Translations under genes and position numbers: made by a program
From: Sedimentitalea sp039941015
GTDB taxonomy: Bacteria > Pseudomonadota > Alphaproteobacteria > Rhodobacterales > Rhodobacteraceae
Reading direction: 5' to 3' (one strand)
DNA: 64,000 nucleotides
Assembly (NCBI RefSeq): GCF_039941015.1
Contig: NZ_JBDVFI010000049.1
The notes under the pieces: generated by a model
Told to the model about the DNA's origin: nothing
The model's database searches: none
The model's input: the letters and a program-made list of their open reading frames with translations, nothing else
Part shown: positions 8,226 to 16,636 of the stretch, one piece after another
How positions within the stretch are numbered: position 1 is the stretch's first letter
How the letters are laid out: each line of letters begins with the position of its first letter

Positions 8226-8879
8226 TCAGTCGGCGCGCTCGCGTGCATCCGCATCCTGTTTCAGGCGGGTCATGAAGGCCACTGAAATATGCTCTTTCAG
8301 GGCAGCTTCGGCCTTGCCCTCATTACGCGCCTCTATCGCACTGACGATGCCATCATGCTCCCCTTGGGCGATTTCACCGCGCCCCTGCGCCGCAAGGGAT
8401 GTCGTCGCCATCAGCGCCATCGTCCGATGGACCAGATCAAGCTGCTGCACCAGATAGCGATTGTGCGATGCAAGATGGATCTGCTTGTGAAACCGTCGGT
8501 TCGCACGCGCCAGTGCCGCCGGATCATTGATCAGCGCATCATCCGCCGACACCATGGCTCGCAGTACCGCAATCTCTTCGGCGGTGGCATGCTGTGCCGC
8601 AAGGCGCGCCGCCAACCCTTCAAGCTCGCGGCGGACTACATAAAGCTCGGCCATCTGGTTGTGATTGAGCGACGCCACAATCAGCGACCGACCGTCCCGT
8701 TCCAGCAGCGACTGGGTCTCCAACCGCTGCAGCGCTTCGCGGATCGGGGTACGCGAGACGCCGAACCGCTCGGCGAGGTCACTTTCAACCAACCGATCAC
8801 CGGGTTTATAGACACCGACATCGATCGCTTCGAGGATCAGGTGATAGGCATCGGTATGGGGCTGTTTGATGTAGGTCAT
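8226..8879 (-). CDS. GntR-family (FadR/FCD-type) transcriptional regulator
   Basis: The 217-residue protein has an N-terminal winged helix (residues about 10-75) with the recognition segment ERFGVSRTPIREALQRLE, and an all-helical FCD ligand domain. The metal-binding pattern of the FCD domain can be followed (RANRRFH, EHDGIVSAIEARNEGKAEAALKEH). FCD regulators sense small organic acids or amino sugars and usually repress a nearby catabolic operon. No obvious catabolic genes adjoin it here, and the divergent neighbour is a HAD nucleotidase, so the target is unknown. Confidence 0.9.
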   Translation of the reverse strand: MTYIKQPHTDAYHLILEAIDVGVYKPGDRLVESDLAERFGVSRTPIREALQRLETQSLLERDGRSLIVASLNHNQMAELYVVRRELEGLAARLAAQHATAEEIAVLRAMVSADDALINDPAALARANRRFHKQIHLASHNRYLVQQLDLVHRTMALMATTSLAAQGRGEIAQGEHDGIVSAIEARNEGKAEAALKEHISVAFMTRLKQDADARERAD

Positions 8880-8980
8880 CCGATCCTTTCCGGCCTTGGG
8901 TTTGTCCTGTCTACAGGTGCGCGGCCTTGGCGATCAACCCCGCGGTTGATTTGCCCTGCTCGGTGCCCTAGATCACTGGC

Positions 8981-9625
8981 ATGGTCAAAGCTGCCTTTTC
9001 TCACGTGACAACCTGGGTGTTCGATCTGGACAACACCCTGTATCCGCCACAAGCTCGTCTTTTCGATCAGATCGAAGTGCGGATGACGCAATTCGTGATG
9101 GATGCGCTTGGCGTCGGCCGGGATCGGGCCGACCAGTTGCGTAAACAGTACTGGCACCAATATGGCACGACTCTGGCTGGGCTGATGCGTGAACATGATG
9201 TCGACCCCGGCCCGTATCTGACGGATGTGCACGACATTTCTCTGGATCATCTCGAAGTGGATTCTGACCTGCGCGACCGGATCGCCGATCTCCCAGGGCG
9301 GCGTATCGTCTATACCAATGGCTGCGCCCCATATGCCGAACGGGTGCTGGCGGCGCGTGGGCTCGCCGGCTTGTTTGATGCGGTCTATGGCGTCGAACAT
9401 GCGGGCTTTCTTCCCAAACCGGAACGTGAAGCGTTCGAAACCGTGTTTACCCAAGACCAAACCGATCCTATGCGCGCAGCGATGTTCGAAGATGATCAAC
9501 GCAACCTCGCCGCGCCGCACGCCATGGGCATGCGCACAGTTCATGTCGCACCAGAGCCGCATGGTGCAGACCATATTCACCATCATACGGATAATCTTGG
9601 CGCGTTTCTCGCGACCGTAAGCTAG
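8981..9625 (+). CDS. Pyrimidine 5'-nucleotidase-type HAD hydrolase
   Basis: The 214-residue protein carries the HAD motifs in order. Motif I is FDLDNTLY (nucleophile D15, acid/base D17), motif II VYTNG, the lysine of motif III is in PKPE, and motif IV is FEDDQRNL. FDLDNTLY together with the helical cap (YWHQYGTTLAGLMREH) is the signature of the SSM1/Sdt1-type nucleotidase subfamily that dephosphorylates pyrimidine nucleotides. It is cytoplasmic and probably acts in nucleotide turnover. It is a single gene followed after 90 bases by a UbiH-type hydroxylase on the same strand. Confidence 0.88.
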   Translation: MVKAAFSHVTTWVFDLDNTLYPPQARLFDQIEVRMTQFVMDALGVGRDRADQLRKQYWHQYGTTLAGLMREHDVDPGPYLTDVHDISLDHLEVDSDLRDRIADLPGRRIVYTNGCAPYAERVLAARGLAGLFDAVYGVEHAGFLPKPEREAFETVFTQDQTDPMRAAMFEDDQRNLAAPHAMGMRTVHVAPEPHGADHIHHHTDNLGAFLATVS

Positions 9626-9715
9626 GGCCAGCGAGGACCAAGAGCCGGGACAGCATGTCGCTTGGTCTCTGTCCGGGCGCTGACCTAGGCTGAATTGACA
9701 AGAAAGGCTGCTCCG

Positions 9716-10912
9716 ATGGCAAATTCCTGTGATATCCTGATTTCCGGCGGCGGCGTTGCCGGCCTGACGGCAGCTGTTGTGTTTGGTGATGCCGGGTTTG
9801 ATGTGATCTGCGTCGATCCCGCCCCGCCCATCACCGTCCGTGACGCCGAAGGCGCCGACCTGCGCACCACCGCGATCCTGCAACCGGCGCGCGATCTGTT
9901 GGAACCCTGCGGATTATGGGATCGTTTTGCCCCCTATGCTGCGCCGCTTCAGGTGATGCGCATCGTCGATGCCGGAGGCGCGCGGCCGGAACCGCGTATC
10001 GTACGTGATTTCAATGCTTCCGAGGTTTCGGACCAACCCTTTGGTTGGAACCTTCCCAACTGGCTTCTGCGTCGCGAGCTTGTCGCGCGGCTCACCGATC
10101 TGCCAAACGTTGATTTCCGCCCGGGAACCGGCACCACCAGCCTGTTCACGCGTCAGGGCGAAGCACGCGTCGGTCTGGACGATGGGGGCCGACTCAAGAC
10201 ACGGCTGGTGATCGCCGCCGACGGGCGCGACTCGCCCATGCGCCAAGCGGCCGAGATCGACGTGCATACCACGCGTTATGGGCAAAAGGCTCTGGCCTTT
10301 GCGGTCAACCACTCAGTACCCCACGAAAACGTCTCGACCGAGATTCACCGCAGCGGCGGACCATTCACGCTTGTGCCATTGCCCGACTACAACGGGCAGC
10401 CGTCTTCGGCCGTGGTCTGGATGGAGCATGGCCCCCGCGCAACTTCGCTGTTCCAGATGGATCAACCCGATTTCGAGGCCGAGATGACAGAGCGATCCTG
10501 TGGTCTGTTCGGTCCGCTAACGCTCGCCTCGCGCCGGACGATCTGGCCGATCATCACCCAGAAGGCCGATCGCATATCAGGCGAACGCATCGCGCTGATG
10601 GCCGAGGCGGCGCATGTGGTGCCGCCGATCGGCGCACAGGGTCTGAACATGTCTCTCGCCGATCTGCGCGCGCTGCTCGACCTGGCATTGGCGCGCCCAG
10701 AGGGACTGGGCGATATGCAGATGCTCGACGCCTATCACGCTGCGCGCATCCGCGATGTCGCGCTGCGCGCGCAAGGAATTGACCTGTTGAACCGCGCCTC
10801 GATGCTGGATGCCCGCCCGCTGCGTGACGCGCGGGCGGCTGGACTGGACGCACTTTATTCGCTGAAACCCGTCCGACGCACCTTGATGCAGATGGGGCTT
10901 GGGGTCAGGTAG
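9716..10912 (+). CDS. UbiH/UbiF-family FAD-dependent hydroxylase
   Basis: A 398-residue flavoprotein monooxygenase. The N-terminal dinucleotide fold is ISGGGVAGLTAAV, the middle ADGRDS motif contacts FAD and NAD(P)H, and the C-terminal flavin motif HVVPPIGAQGLNMSLAD is typical of ubiquinone-ring hydroxylases. The likely role is one of the hydroxylations of the ubiquinone precursor at the inner membrane. Which carbon is modified cannot be told from sequence. The ATG at 9716 is chosen because the FAD fold starts eight residues later and AGAAAGG lies upstream. It converges on an aminotransferase gene with a perfect palindrome between. Confidence 0.88.
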   Translation: MANSCDILISGGGVAGLTAAVVFGDAGFDVICVDPAPPITVRDAEGADLRTTAILQPARDLLEPCGLWDRFAPYAAPLQVMRIVDAGGARPEPRIVRDFNASEVSDQPFGWNLPNWLLRRELVARLTDLPNVDFRPGTGTTSLFTRQGEARVGLDDGGRLKTRLVIAADGRDSPMRQAAEIDVHTTRYGQKALAFAVNHSVPHENVSTEIHRSGGPFTLVPLPDYNGQPSSAVVWMEHGPRATSLFQMDQPDFEAEMTERSCGLFGPLTLASRRTIWPIITQKADRISGERIALMAEAAHVVPPIGAQGLNMSLADLRALLDLALARPEGLGDMQMLDAYHAARIRDVALRAQGIDLLNRASMLDARPLRDARAAGLDALYSLKPVRRTLMQMGLGVR

Positions 10913-10919
10913 CGGACCG

Positions 10920-10949
10920 TTGATCAGGTCCTTTAAAGGACCTGATCAA
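10920..10949. terminator. 30-bp perfect palindrome between convergent genes
   Basis: TTGATCAGGTCCTTT (10920-10934) is followed directly by its exact reverse complement (10935-10949), with no loop and no mismatch. It begins 7 bases after the UbiH-type stop and contains the last five codons and the stop of the aminotransferase on the other strand. A bidirectional terminator is the simplest reading, although the T-runs are only three bases long. Confidence 0.65.
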
Positions 10950-12060
10950 GCGCACTCTTGAGACGACCGATGGTGCCATCCACGTCATAAAGCTTGTCCA
11001 GACCAAATAGGCCGAGCCGGAACGTGCTGAAATCCGAAGGTTCATCGCATTGCAGTGGCACGCCTGCTGCGATCTGCATTCCGATTGCGGCAAATTTCTT
11101 GCCATTCTGAACGTCCGGGTCGCCGGTATAGCTGACAACAACGCCCGGGGCGCCAAAACCATCAGCGGCAACCGAAGTTACGCCCATCTCGCGCAGCATC
11201 GCGCGGACCCCGTCACCAAGCGCCCATTGCGCGGTGCGCAGGCGATCAAACCCATATTCACGGGTTTCCAGCATCGTGTCACGGAAATCGCGCAGCGCAT
11301 CGGTCGGCATGGTGGCATGATAGGCATGGCCACCGTTCTCGTAGGCCACCATGATCTGCCGCCACTTGGCCAGATCAATCGCATAGCTGTCGGATGTGGT
11401 CTCTTGCAGCTTGGCCTCGGCCCGCTCGGACATCATCACCAGACCGGCACAGGGTGACGCGCTCCAGCCCTTTTGCGGGGCGGAAATCAGCACATCGACG
11501 CCGGTTGCCTTCATATCCACCCAGACACAACCAGACGCGATACAGTCGAGCACCATCAGCGCGCCAACCTCATGCGCGGCAGCGGCCATGGCGGTAACGT
11601 AGTCGTCCGGCAGGATCACCCCCGCCGAGGTTTCAACATGCGGGGCAAACACGACGTCCGGGCGGCTGGACCGGATTTCCGCGACCACTTCGTCAATCGG
11701 GGCTGGCGCAAAAGGCGATGGGCTGGTGTTGGCGGTCTGCCGCGCTTTCATCACGGTGGTCTGGGCTGTCAGGCCTCCGGTTTCGATGATCTGGCTCCAA
11801 CGGTAGGAAAACCAGCCATTGCGCACCACCAACACGTTGGCATCGCGGGCGAACTGCCGCGCGACCGCTTCCATCCCATAGGTGCCGCCGCCGGGGATCA
11901 CGGCAACCGCATCTGCGTTGTAGACCTCTTTCAGCATCCCTGAGATGTCGCGCATGACCTGCTGGAACACGGCGGACATATGGTTGAGCGAACGATCGGT
12001 AAAGACAACGGAAAACTCCTGAAGTCCTTCGGGGTCAACGGTATCGAGCAGCGCGGGCAT
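10933..12060 (-). CDS. Class V PLP-dependent aminotransferase (alanine-glyoxylate type)
   Basis: The 375-residue enzyme has the class V fold. A glycine-rich PLP phosphate loop is GGGTYGMEAVAR, the cofactor-ring aspartate is in LDCIASGCVW, and the Schiff-base lysine is in SAPQKGW. Family members are serine/alanine-glyoxylate or aspartate-pyruvate type transaminases, active on small amino acids. Substrate cannot be decided from the sequence. It is followed downstream by two Lrp-type regulators on the same strand, which suggests amino-acid-responsive control. Its last codons form half of the palindrome at 10920-10949. Confidence 0.88.
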   Translation of the reverse strand: MPALLDTVDPEGLQEFSVVFTDRSLNHMSAVFQQVMRDISGMLKEVYNADAVAVIPGGGTYGMEAVARQFARDANVLVVRNGWFSYRWSQIIETGGLTAQTTVMKARQTANTSPSPFAPAPIDEVVAEIRSSRPDVVFAPHVETSAGVILPDDYVTAMAAAAHEVGALMVLDCIASGCVWVDMKATGVDVLISAPQKGWSASPCAGLVMMSERAEAKLQETTSDSYAIDLAKWRQIMVAYENGGHAYHATMPTDALRDFRDTMLETREYGFDRLRTAQWALGDGVRAMLREMGVTSVAADGFGAPGVVVSYTGDPDVQNGKKFAAIGMQIAAGVPLQCDEPSDFSTFRLGLFGLDKLYDVDGTIGRLKSALDQVL

Positions 12061-12142
12061 GGGTGTCCTCCGTGAGAATATTCAGCCTTCCATAGCCCGA
12101 CCAAGGCCGCTTTGGCAAACCGCCATTTCGCACTGTTGCGCC

Positions 12143-12601
12143 CTATCCGATTGGCCCGGGACGACGCTCTTCGCTCAGCAGGACATTGGCCTCGACATCA
12201 CCCGCGCCGGGCAGCGTCATTATGCGTCGACGCAGCACCCGTTCGAAATCGGCAAGATCGCGTGCGACGACCCGCAGGCGAAAATCATAGAGGCCCAGAA
12301 CATGCTCGACAGTCTGCACTTCGGGGATCGCACTGACCGCGCGCTCAAAATCTTCGAGGCTGACCTGACCCTTGCGCGCAAGTTTGACACCAAGGAAAAC
12401 CGTCACCCCGAAACCAAGTGCCTCAGCGTTCAATCGAAGACGCGTGCCCTTGATCACGCCCTCTTTCTCCAATCGCCGGATCCGCCGCCAGACAGCGGGT
12501 TGCGACATACCCAGTCTTCGGCCGATGGCACCGGCACTTTGGCTGGCGTCCTTAGCCAGCGCGCGCAGAATAAGCCGGTCAGTGTCATCAAGTTCGATCA
12601 C
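12143..12601 (-). CDS. Lrp/AsnC-family transcriptional regulator (second of a pair)
   Basis: The 152-residue protein has an N-terminal helix-turn-helix (RLGMSQPAVWRRIRRLEKEG, about residues 30-50) and a C-terminal RAM ligand/oligomer domain (EVQTVEHVLGLYDFRLRVVA...FE). Its start overlaps the stop of the upstream Lrp gene by four bases (ATGA), so translation is probably coupled. Paired Lrp proteins of this kind may form mixed oligomers, but that is inference. An amino acid effector is expected for the family. Confidence 0.92.
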   Translation of the reverse strand: MIELDDTDRLILRALAKDASQSAGAIGRRLGMSQPAVWRRIRRLEKEGVIKGTRLRLNAEALGFGVTVFLGVKLARKGQVSLEDFERAVSAIPEVQTVEHVLGLYDFRLRVVARDLADFERVLRRRIMTLPGAGDVEANVLLSEERRPGPIG

Positions 12602-13053
12602 AGCGGCAGGGCCTCGTTGCTCTTGATACGGGCGAGATGCATCAGCGACTCGATGTCGGCAATATGCGGCAGGGTCAGTATGCGTGTGCGGTAGATCTGC
12701 TGATACTCCGCCATGTCCCGCGCGATCACCGAGAGGCGGACATCGACACGACCCAGAAAGGTCTGGATTTCGAGGACTTCAGGCACCTCGCGAGCGGCGG
12801 CCATGAAATCGTCAAAAGCCCGCGGCTGTGTCTTGTCCAATGTGAACCTGAGGCTGACTTCGACATCATAGCCGAGTGCGGACCAATCGATCACCGCCTC
12901 TTTGCCCAGGATCAATCCCTGTGCCTGCATCTTTTCAATGCGGCGAAACACCTTAGACGTGCTGAGGTTTGCAATTTCCGCAAGCTCTGCGTTTGTCAAA
13001 GTCGGCTCTGACTGCAGCAGGCGCAAAAGACGGCGGTCCGTATCGTCTAGCAT
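12598..13053 (-). CDS. Lrp/AsnC-family transcriptional regulator (first of a pair, divergent from ilvC)
   Basis: This 151-residue regulator has a DNA-binding domain (DDTDRRLLRLLQSEP...NLSTSKVFRRIEKMQ) and a RAM domain (EVLEIQTFLGRVDVRLSVIARDMAEYQ). It is transcribed away from ilvC across a 137-base gap. An imperfect 18-bp palindrome at 13062-13079, nine bases upstream of its start codon, is a candidate operator. The position makes it a likely regulator of ilvC and of itself, by analogy with known Lrp circuits. Confidence 0.92.
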   Translation of the reverse strand: MLDDTDRRLLRLLQSEPTLTNAELAEIANLSTSKVFRRIEKMQAQGLILGKEAVIDWSALGYDVEVSLRFTLDKTQPRAFDDFMAAAREVPEVLEIQTFLGRVDVRLSVIARDMAEYQQIYRTRILTLPHIADIESLMHLARIKSNEALPL

Positions 13054-13061
13054 GAATTTTC

Positions 13062-13079
13062 CGAAAGATTAATGTTTCG
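13062..13079. promoter_or_regulatory. Candidate Lrp-type operator between the Lrp pair and ilvC
   Basis: CGAAAGATTAATGTTTCG is an 18-bp palindrome with one mismatched pair and an AT-rich centre, the general form of Lrp-family operators. A wider repeat, AATTTTCC at 13055-13062 and GGAAAATT at 13103-13110, flanks it. The function is inferred from position and symmetry only. Confidence 0.4.
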
Positions 13080-13190
13080 CGAATAGTTATGGCGAATACC
13101 GTGGAAAATTACCACCCATTGCCCCTGCCAATCCGTCTCAACCCCGGATACACCCTTCACAGAACATCTGACCGTGAAAGGAACGCCAAA

Positions 13191-14213
13191 ATGCGCGTCT
13201 ATTATGATCGCGATTGCGATATCAACCTGATCAAAGACAAGAAAGTGGCCATTCTGGGCTATGGCAGCCAGGGTCACGCCCACGCGCTGAACCTGCGCGA
13301 TTCCGGCGCCAAGAACCTCGTCGTTGCCCTGCGCGAAGGCTCGGCCAGCGCGGCCAAAGCCGAAGGCGAAGGCCTGAAGGTCATGGGAATCGCCGAAGCC
13401 GCCGCCTGGGCCGACCTGATCATGTTCACAATGCCCGATGAACTGCAGGCCGAGACCTACAAGAAATATGTGCACGACAACATCCGCGAAGGTGCCGCGA
13501 TTGCGTTCGCCCACGGCCTGAACGTGCATTTTGGCCTGATCGAAGCCAAACCCGGTGTCGATGTCATCATGATGGCCCCCAAAGGCCCCGGCCACACTGT
13601 GCGTGGGGAATACACCAAAGGCGGCGGCGTGCCCTGCCTGGTTGCCGTGGATCAGGACGCGTCCGGCAAGGCGCTGGAAATCGGCCTGTCCTATTGCTCT
13701 GCCATCGGTGGCGGCCGCTCGGGCATCATCGAAACAAACTTCCGCGAAGAATGCGAAACCGATCTGTTCGGCGAACAGGCGGTCTTGTGTGGCGGTCTGG
13801 TCGAGCTGATCCGCATGGGTTTCGAAACGCTGGTCGAAGCCGGCTATGCGCCTGAAATGGCTTATTTCGAATGCTTGCACGAAGTGAAGCTGATCGTGGA
13901 CCTGATTTATGAAGGCGGCATCGCCAACATGAACTACTCGATCTCGAACACGGCGGAATACGGCGAATACGTCAGCGGCCCGCGGATCCTGCCCTATGAC
14001 GAAACCAAGGCACGGATGAAAGCGGTTCTGAACGACATCCAGACCGGCAAGTTCGTGCGTGACTTCATGGTAGAAAATCAGGTCGGTCAGCCGTCGTTCA
14101 AAGCGACACGCCGGATCAATGACGAGCATCAGATCGAAGCAACCGGTGAAAAACTGCGCGGCATGATGCCTTGGATTTCTGCCGGCAAGATGGTCGACAA
14201 AGAAAAGAACTGA
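13191..14213 (+). CDS. ilvC: Ketol-acid reductoisomerase
   Basis: Second step of valine and isoleucine synthesis: alkyl migration followed by NADPH-dependent reduction of acetolactate or acetohydroxybutyrate. The 340-residue length is that of the class I enzyme. The Rossmann motif is GYGSQGHAHALNLRDSG. The knotted C-terminal domain carries the Mg-binding acids (ETDLFGEQAVLCGG, then ECLHEVKLIVDL). The ATG at 13191 starts the standard MRVYYDRDCD and follows GAAAGGA; an earlier ATG at 13089 lies inside the regulatory region. A terminator follows. Confidence 0.98.
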   Translation: MRVYYDRDCDINLIKDKKVAILGYGSQGHAHALNLRDSGAKNLVVALREGSASAAKAEGEGLKVMGIAEAAAWADLIMFTMPDELQAETYKKYVHDNIREGAAIAFAHGLNVHFGLIEAKPGVDVIMMAPKGPGHTVRGEYTKGGGVPCLVAVDQDASGKALEIGLSYCSAIGGGRSGIIETNFREECETDLFGEQAVLCGGLVELIRMGFETLVEAGYAPEMAYFECLHEVKLIVDLIYEGGIANMNYSISNTAEYGEYVSGPRILPYDETKARMKAVLNDIQTGKFVRDFMVENQVGQPSFKATRRINDEHQIEATGEKLRGMMPWISAGKMVDKEKN

Positions 14214-14267
14214 TCAACGCAGGGCGCTTAGGCGCATCCTTCGATCATGATCGAAGCGTTCGTTCTT

Positions 14268-14297
14268 GACCCCGGCTAACCGCCGGGGTCATTTCGT
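14268..14297 (+). terminator. Terminator of ilvC
   Basis: GACCCCGGC at 14268-14276 pairs with GCCGGGGTC at 14282-14290 across a TAACC loop, followed by ATTTCGT. A second, loopless 18-bp palindrome (CTTCGATCA and its complement, 14239-14256) precedes it. Confidence 0.75.
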
Positions 14298-14346
14298 TTC
14301 AATGTAACGCACCTCGTTAACACCACCCAACAGGCCATTGATATTT

Positions 14347-15264
14347 ATGGATACCCGCCCCGAAATCACCGCCAAGAGCTGGGCCATGATCGCAACCTTG
14401 GGGTTCGTGTGGGGCGGCACCTTTCTGGTGATCGAACTCGCCCTCGTGGGTATCACGCCGTTTTGGCTGGCCGCCTGTCGGATTGGGTTCGGTGCCTTGC
14501 TGACCAGCGTGATTTGGTGGATGCGCGGCGGGCAATTGTTTACGACCTCACCAACAGGCGGGCAGCGTTTCAACCTCTATGTGATCGCCGCGCTCAGTTC
14601 GGCTGTGCCGTTCATGCTGCTGTCATGGGGTCAGCAATATGTCACCTCGGGTTTCGCCGGAGTGTCGATGGCAAGCGTCGCGCTGATGGTGCTGCCGCTC
14701 GCGCATTTCCTTGTGCCGGGCGAACGCATCACCCTGCGTCGATCCATCGGCTTTGTGATTGGATTCGTCGGGATCACCATGCTGATCGGTGGACAGGCTT
14801 TTGAAAGTACCGGCGTATCGTTGGAGATGCCGGGACGGATCGCCTGTGTCGGTGCGGCGGCTTGTTATGCGGTAAGTTCGATTTTGATGCGCCGCCTGCC
14901 CCCGGTCGATCCGGTCGGGCTGTCTGCGGTGTTGCTGTTGCTCGGCGCGCTTTTGGTCATCCCAATGGCTTGGATCGTCGAGGGGCCGCCCCCGATGCTG
15001 GATACGCGCACCCTGTGGCTGGTGGTGTTTCTTGGAATGGTCCCGACAGCAGCGGCCAACCTGCTGCGAGTCACCGTGGTGCGCACAGCAGGGCCGGTGT
15101 TCATGAGCCTCGTGAATTACCAAGTACCGGTGTGGTCGGTCCTGATGGGCGCGGCCATCCTCGGAGAGCCGCTGCCAGCGTCGCTGATCTGGGCGATGGC
15201 GTTAATTCTGGCAGGCGTCGCTCTGAGCCAGCTTGGGGCCTTGCGGCGGCTGTTCGGAGGCTGA
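14347..15264 (+). CDS. EamA/DMT-family membrane transporter
   Basis: The 305-residue protein has about ten hydrophobic segments in two EamA repeats, each beginning with a GG-containing first helix (FVWGGTFLVIELAL; IACVGAAACYAVSSILM). It ends with the typical VPVWSVLMGAAILGEPLP segment. DMT permeases export or exchange small metabolites across the inner membrane; substrate is unknown. The ATG at 14347 is preferred to a TTG at 14338. It ends 10 bases short of the convergent glmM stop, so the two transcripts must overlap. Confidence 0.88.
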   Translation: MDTRPEITAKSWAMIATLGFVWGGTFLVIELALVGITPFWLAACRIGFGALLTSVIWWMRGGQLFTTSPTGGQRFNLYVIAALSSAVPFMLLSWGQQYVTSGFAGVSMASVALMVLPLAHFLVPGERITLRRSIGFVIGFVGITMLIGGQAFESTGVSLEMPGRIACVGAAACYAVSSILMRRLPPVDPVGLSAVLLLLGALLVIPMAWIVEGPPPMLDTRTLWLVVFLGMVPTAAANLLRVTVVRTAGPVFMSLVNYQVPVWSVLMGAAILGEPLPASLIWAMALILAGVALSQLGALRRLFGG

Positions 15265-15274
15265 CCCGTAGAGG

Positions 15275-16621
15275 TCAGACCGCCACGGCCTCTGTCACCG
15301 CCTGAACAATGCTATTGACCGCGCGGTCGAGGATCGCCGGGTCTTCGCATTCCGCCATCACCCGGATCAGTGGTTCGGTCCCCGATTTACGGATCAGCAG
15401 ACGCCCCTTACCGGTCAGTTCGGATTCCGCATCGGCAATGGCCGTCTTCACAGCGGGCAGATCAAGCGGCTGCTGCCCGTCGCCATAACGCACATTCTTC
15501 AATAGTTGAGGCACCGGTTCAAACTGGCGGGCAAGCTGGCTGGCGGGCGTATCGGATTGCACCATTTCGGCAAGAAAGTGCAGCCCAGCCATCAGCCCGT
15601 CACCCGTCGTGGCATAATCCGTCATCACGATGTGACCCGATTGCTCGCCGCCAAGGTTATAGCCACCCTCGCGCATGCGCTCGACGACATAGCGGTCTCC
15701 AACGCCGGTGCGTTCCAGCCGCAGCCTCTGTGACTGAAGATGACGTTCCAACCCGAGGTTAGACATGACCGTCGCAACCAGAGCGCCGCCAGCAAGCTGA
15801 TCTTCGGCGGCGCGGCGTGTTGCCAGCAGCGCCATCAACTGATCGCCGTCTGCAATGGTGCCGGTTTCGTCAATCAGGATGACGCGGTCAGCGTCCCCGT
15901 CCAGACAGATGCCCACATCCGCCCCATGGGCGACCACCGTTTCCGCCGCAGCACGCGGTTTGGTCGAGCCACAGTCGCGGTTGATGTTGTGCCCGTCAGG
16001 CGCAACGCCAACTGGGATCACATCCGCGCCCAGTTCCCAGAGCGTTTCCGGTGCAGTGCGATAGGCGGCGCCGTTGGCGCAGTCTATGACCACCTTAAGC
16101 CCGTCGAGCCGCAGGTCGCGCGGCAATGACGATTTGACTCGCTCACCATAGCGGAACCGCGCGTCGTCAATCCGTTTGGCGCGGCCGATGTTCATGGCCT
16201 GTGCGGGTTCTACGCCGACGTGGATTAGGGCTTCGATCTCTGCCTCGACCTGATCGGAGAGCTTGTAGCCATCAGGGCCAAAGAACTTGATCCCGTTGTC
16301 TTGGGCGGGATTGTGACTGGCCGAAATCATCACGCCCAGATCGGCGCGCATCGAACGGGTCATCAGCCCGACGGCGGGCGTCGGCACCGGGCCAAGCAGC
16401 AGCACGTTCATACCCGTCGAGGTCAGCCCGGCTGTCAGAGCGTTTTCGAACATATAGCCAGAGAGCCGCGTGTCCTTGCCGATCACCACCCGGTGGACGC
16501 CACCGGCCTCGCGCCGAAAATAGCGTCCGACCGCAGCCCCGATGCGCAGCGCCATGTCGGCCGTCATCGGATGTACATTGGCCGTTCCACGCACGCCGTC
16601 GGTTCCAAACAATTCTCGCAT
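15275..16621 (-). CDS. glmM: Phosphoglucosamine mutase
   Basis: Converts glucosamine-6-phosphate to glucosamine-1-phosphate for UDP-GlcNAc, the precursor of peptidoglycan and lipid A. The 448-residue protein has the N-terminal MRELFGTDGVRG signature, the phosphoserine loop ISASHNP with S102, the metal loop DGDADR, and the C-terminal phosphate loop RKSGTEPLIRVM. It is the last gene of a folB-folP-glmM unit, 15 bases after folP. That pairing of folate and cell-wall genes is common in bacteria. Confidence 0.98.
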   Translation of the reverse strand: MRELFGTDGVRGTANVHPMTADMALRIGAAVGRYFRREAGGVHRVVIGKDTRLSGYMFENALTAGLTSTGMNVLLLGPVPTPAVGLMTRSMRADLGVMISASHNPAQDNGIKFFGPDGYKLSDQVEAEIEALIHVGVEPAQAMNIGRAKRIDDARFRYGERVKSSLPRDLRLDGLKVVIDCANGAAYRTAPETLWELGADVIPVGVAPDGHNINRDCGSTKPRAAAETVVAHGADVGICLDGDADRVILIDETGTIADGDQLMALLATRRAAEDQLAGGALVATVMSNLGLERHLQSQRLRLERTGVGDRYVVERMREGGYNLGGEQSGHIVMTDYATTGDGLMAGLHFLAEMVQSDTPASQLARQFEPVPQLLKNVRYGDGQQPLDLPAVKTAIADAESELTGKGRLLIRKSGTEPLIRVMAECEDPAILDRAVNSIVQAVTEAVAV

Positions 16622-16636
16622 CAGATGTCCTTGCTC

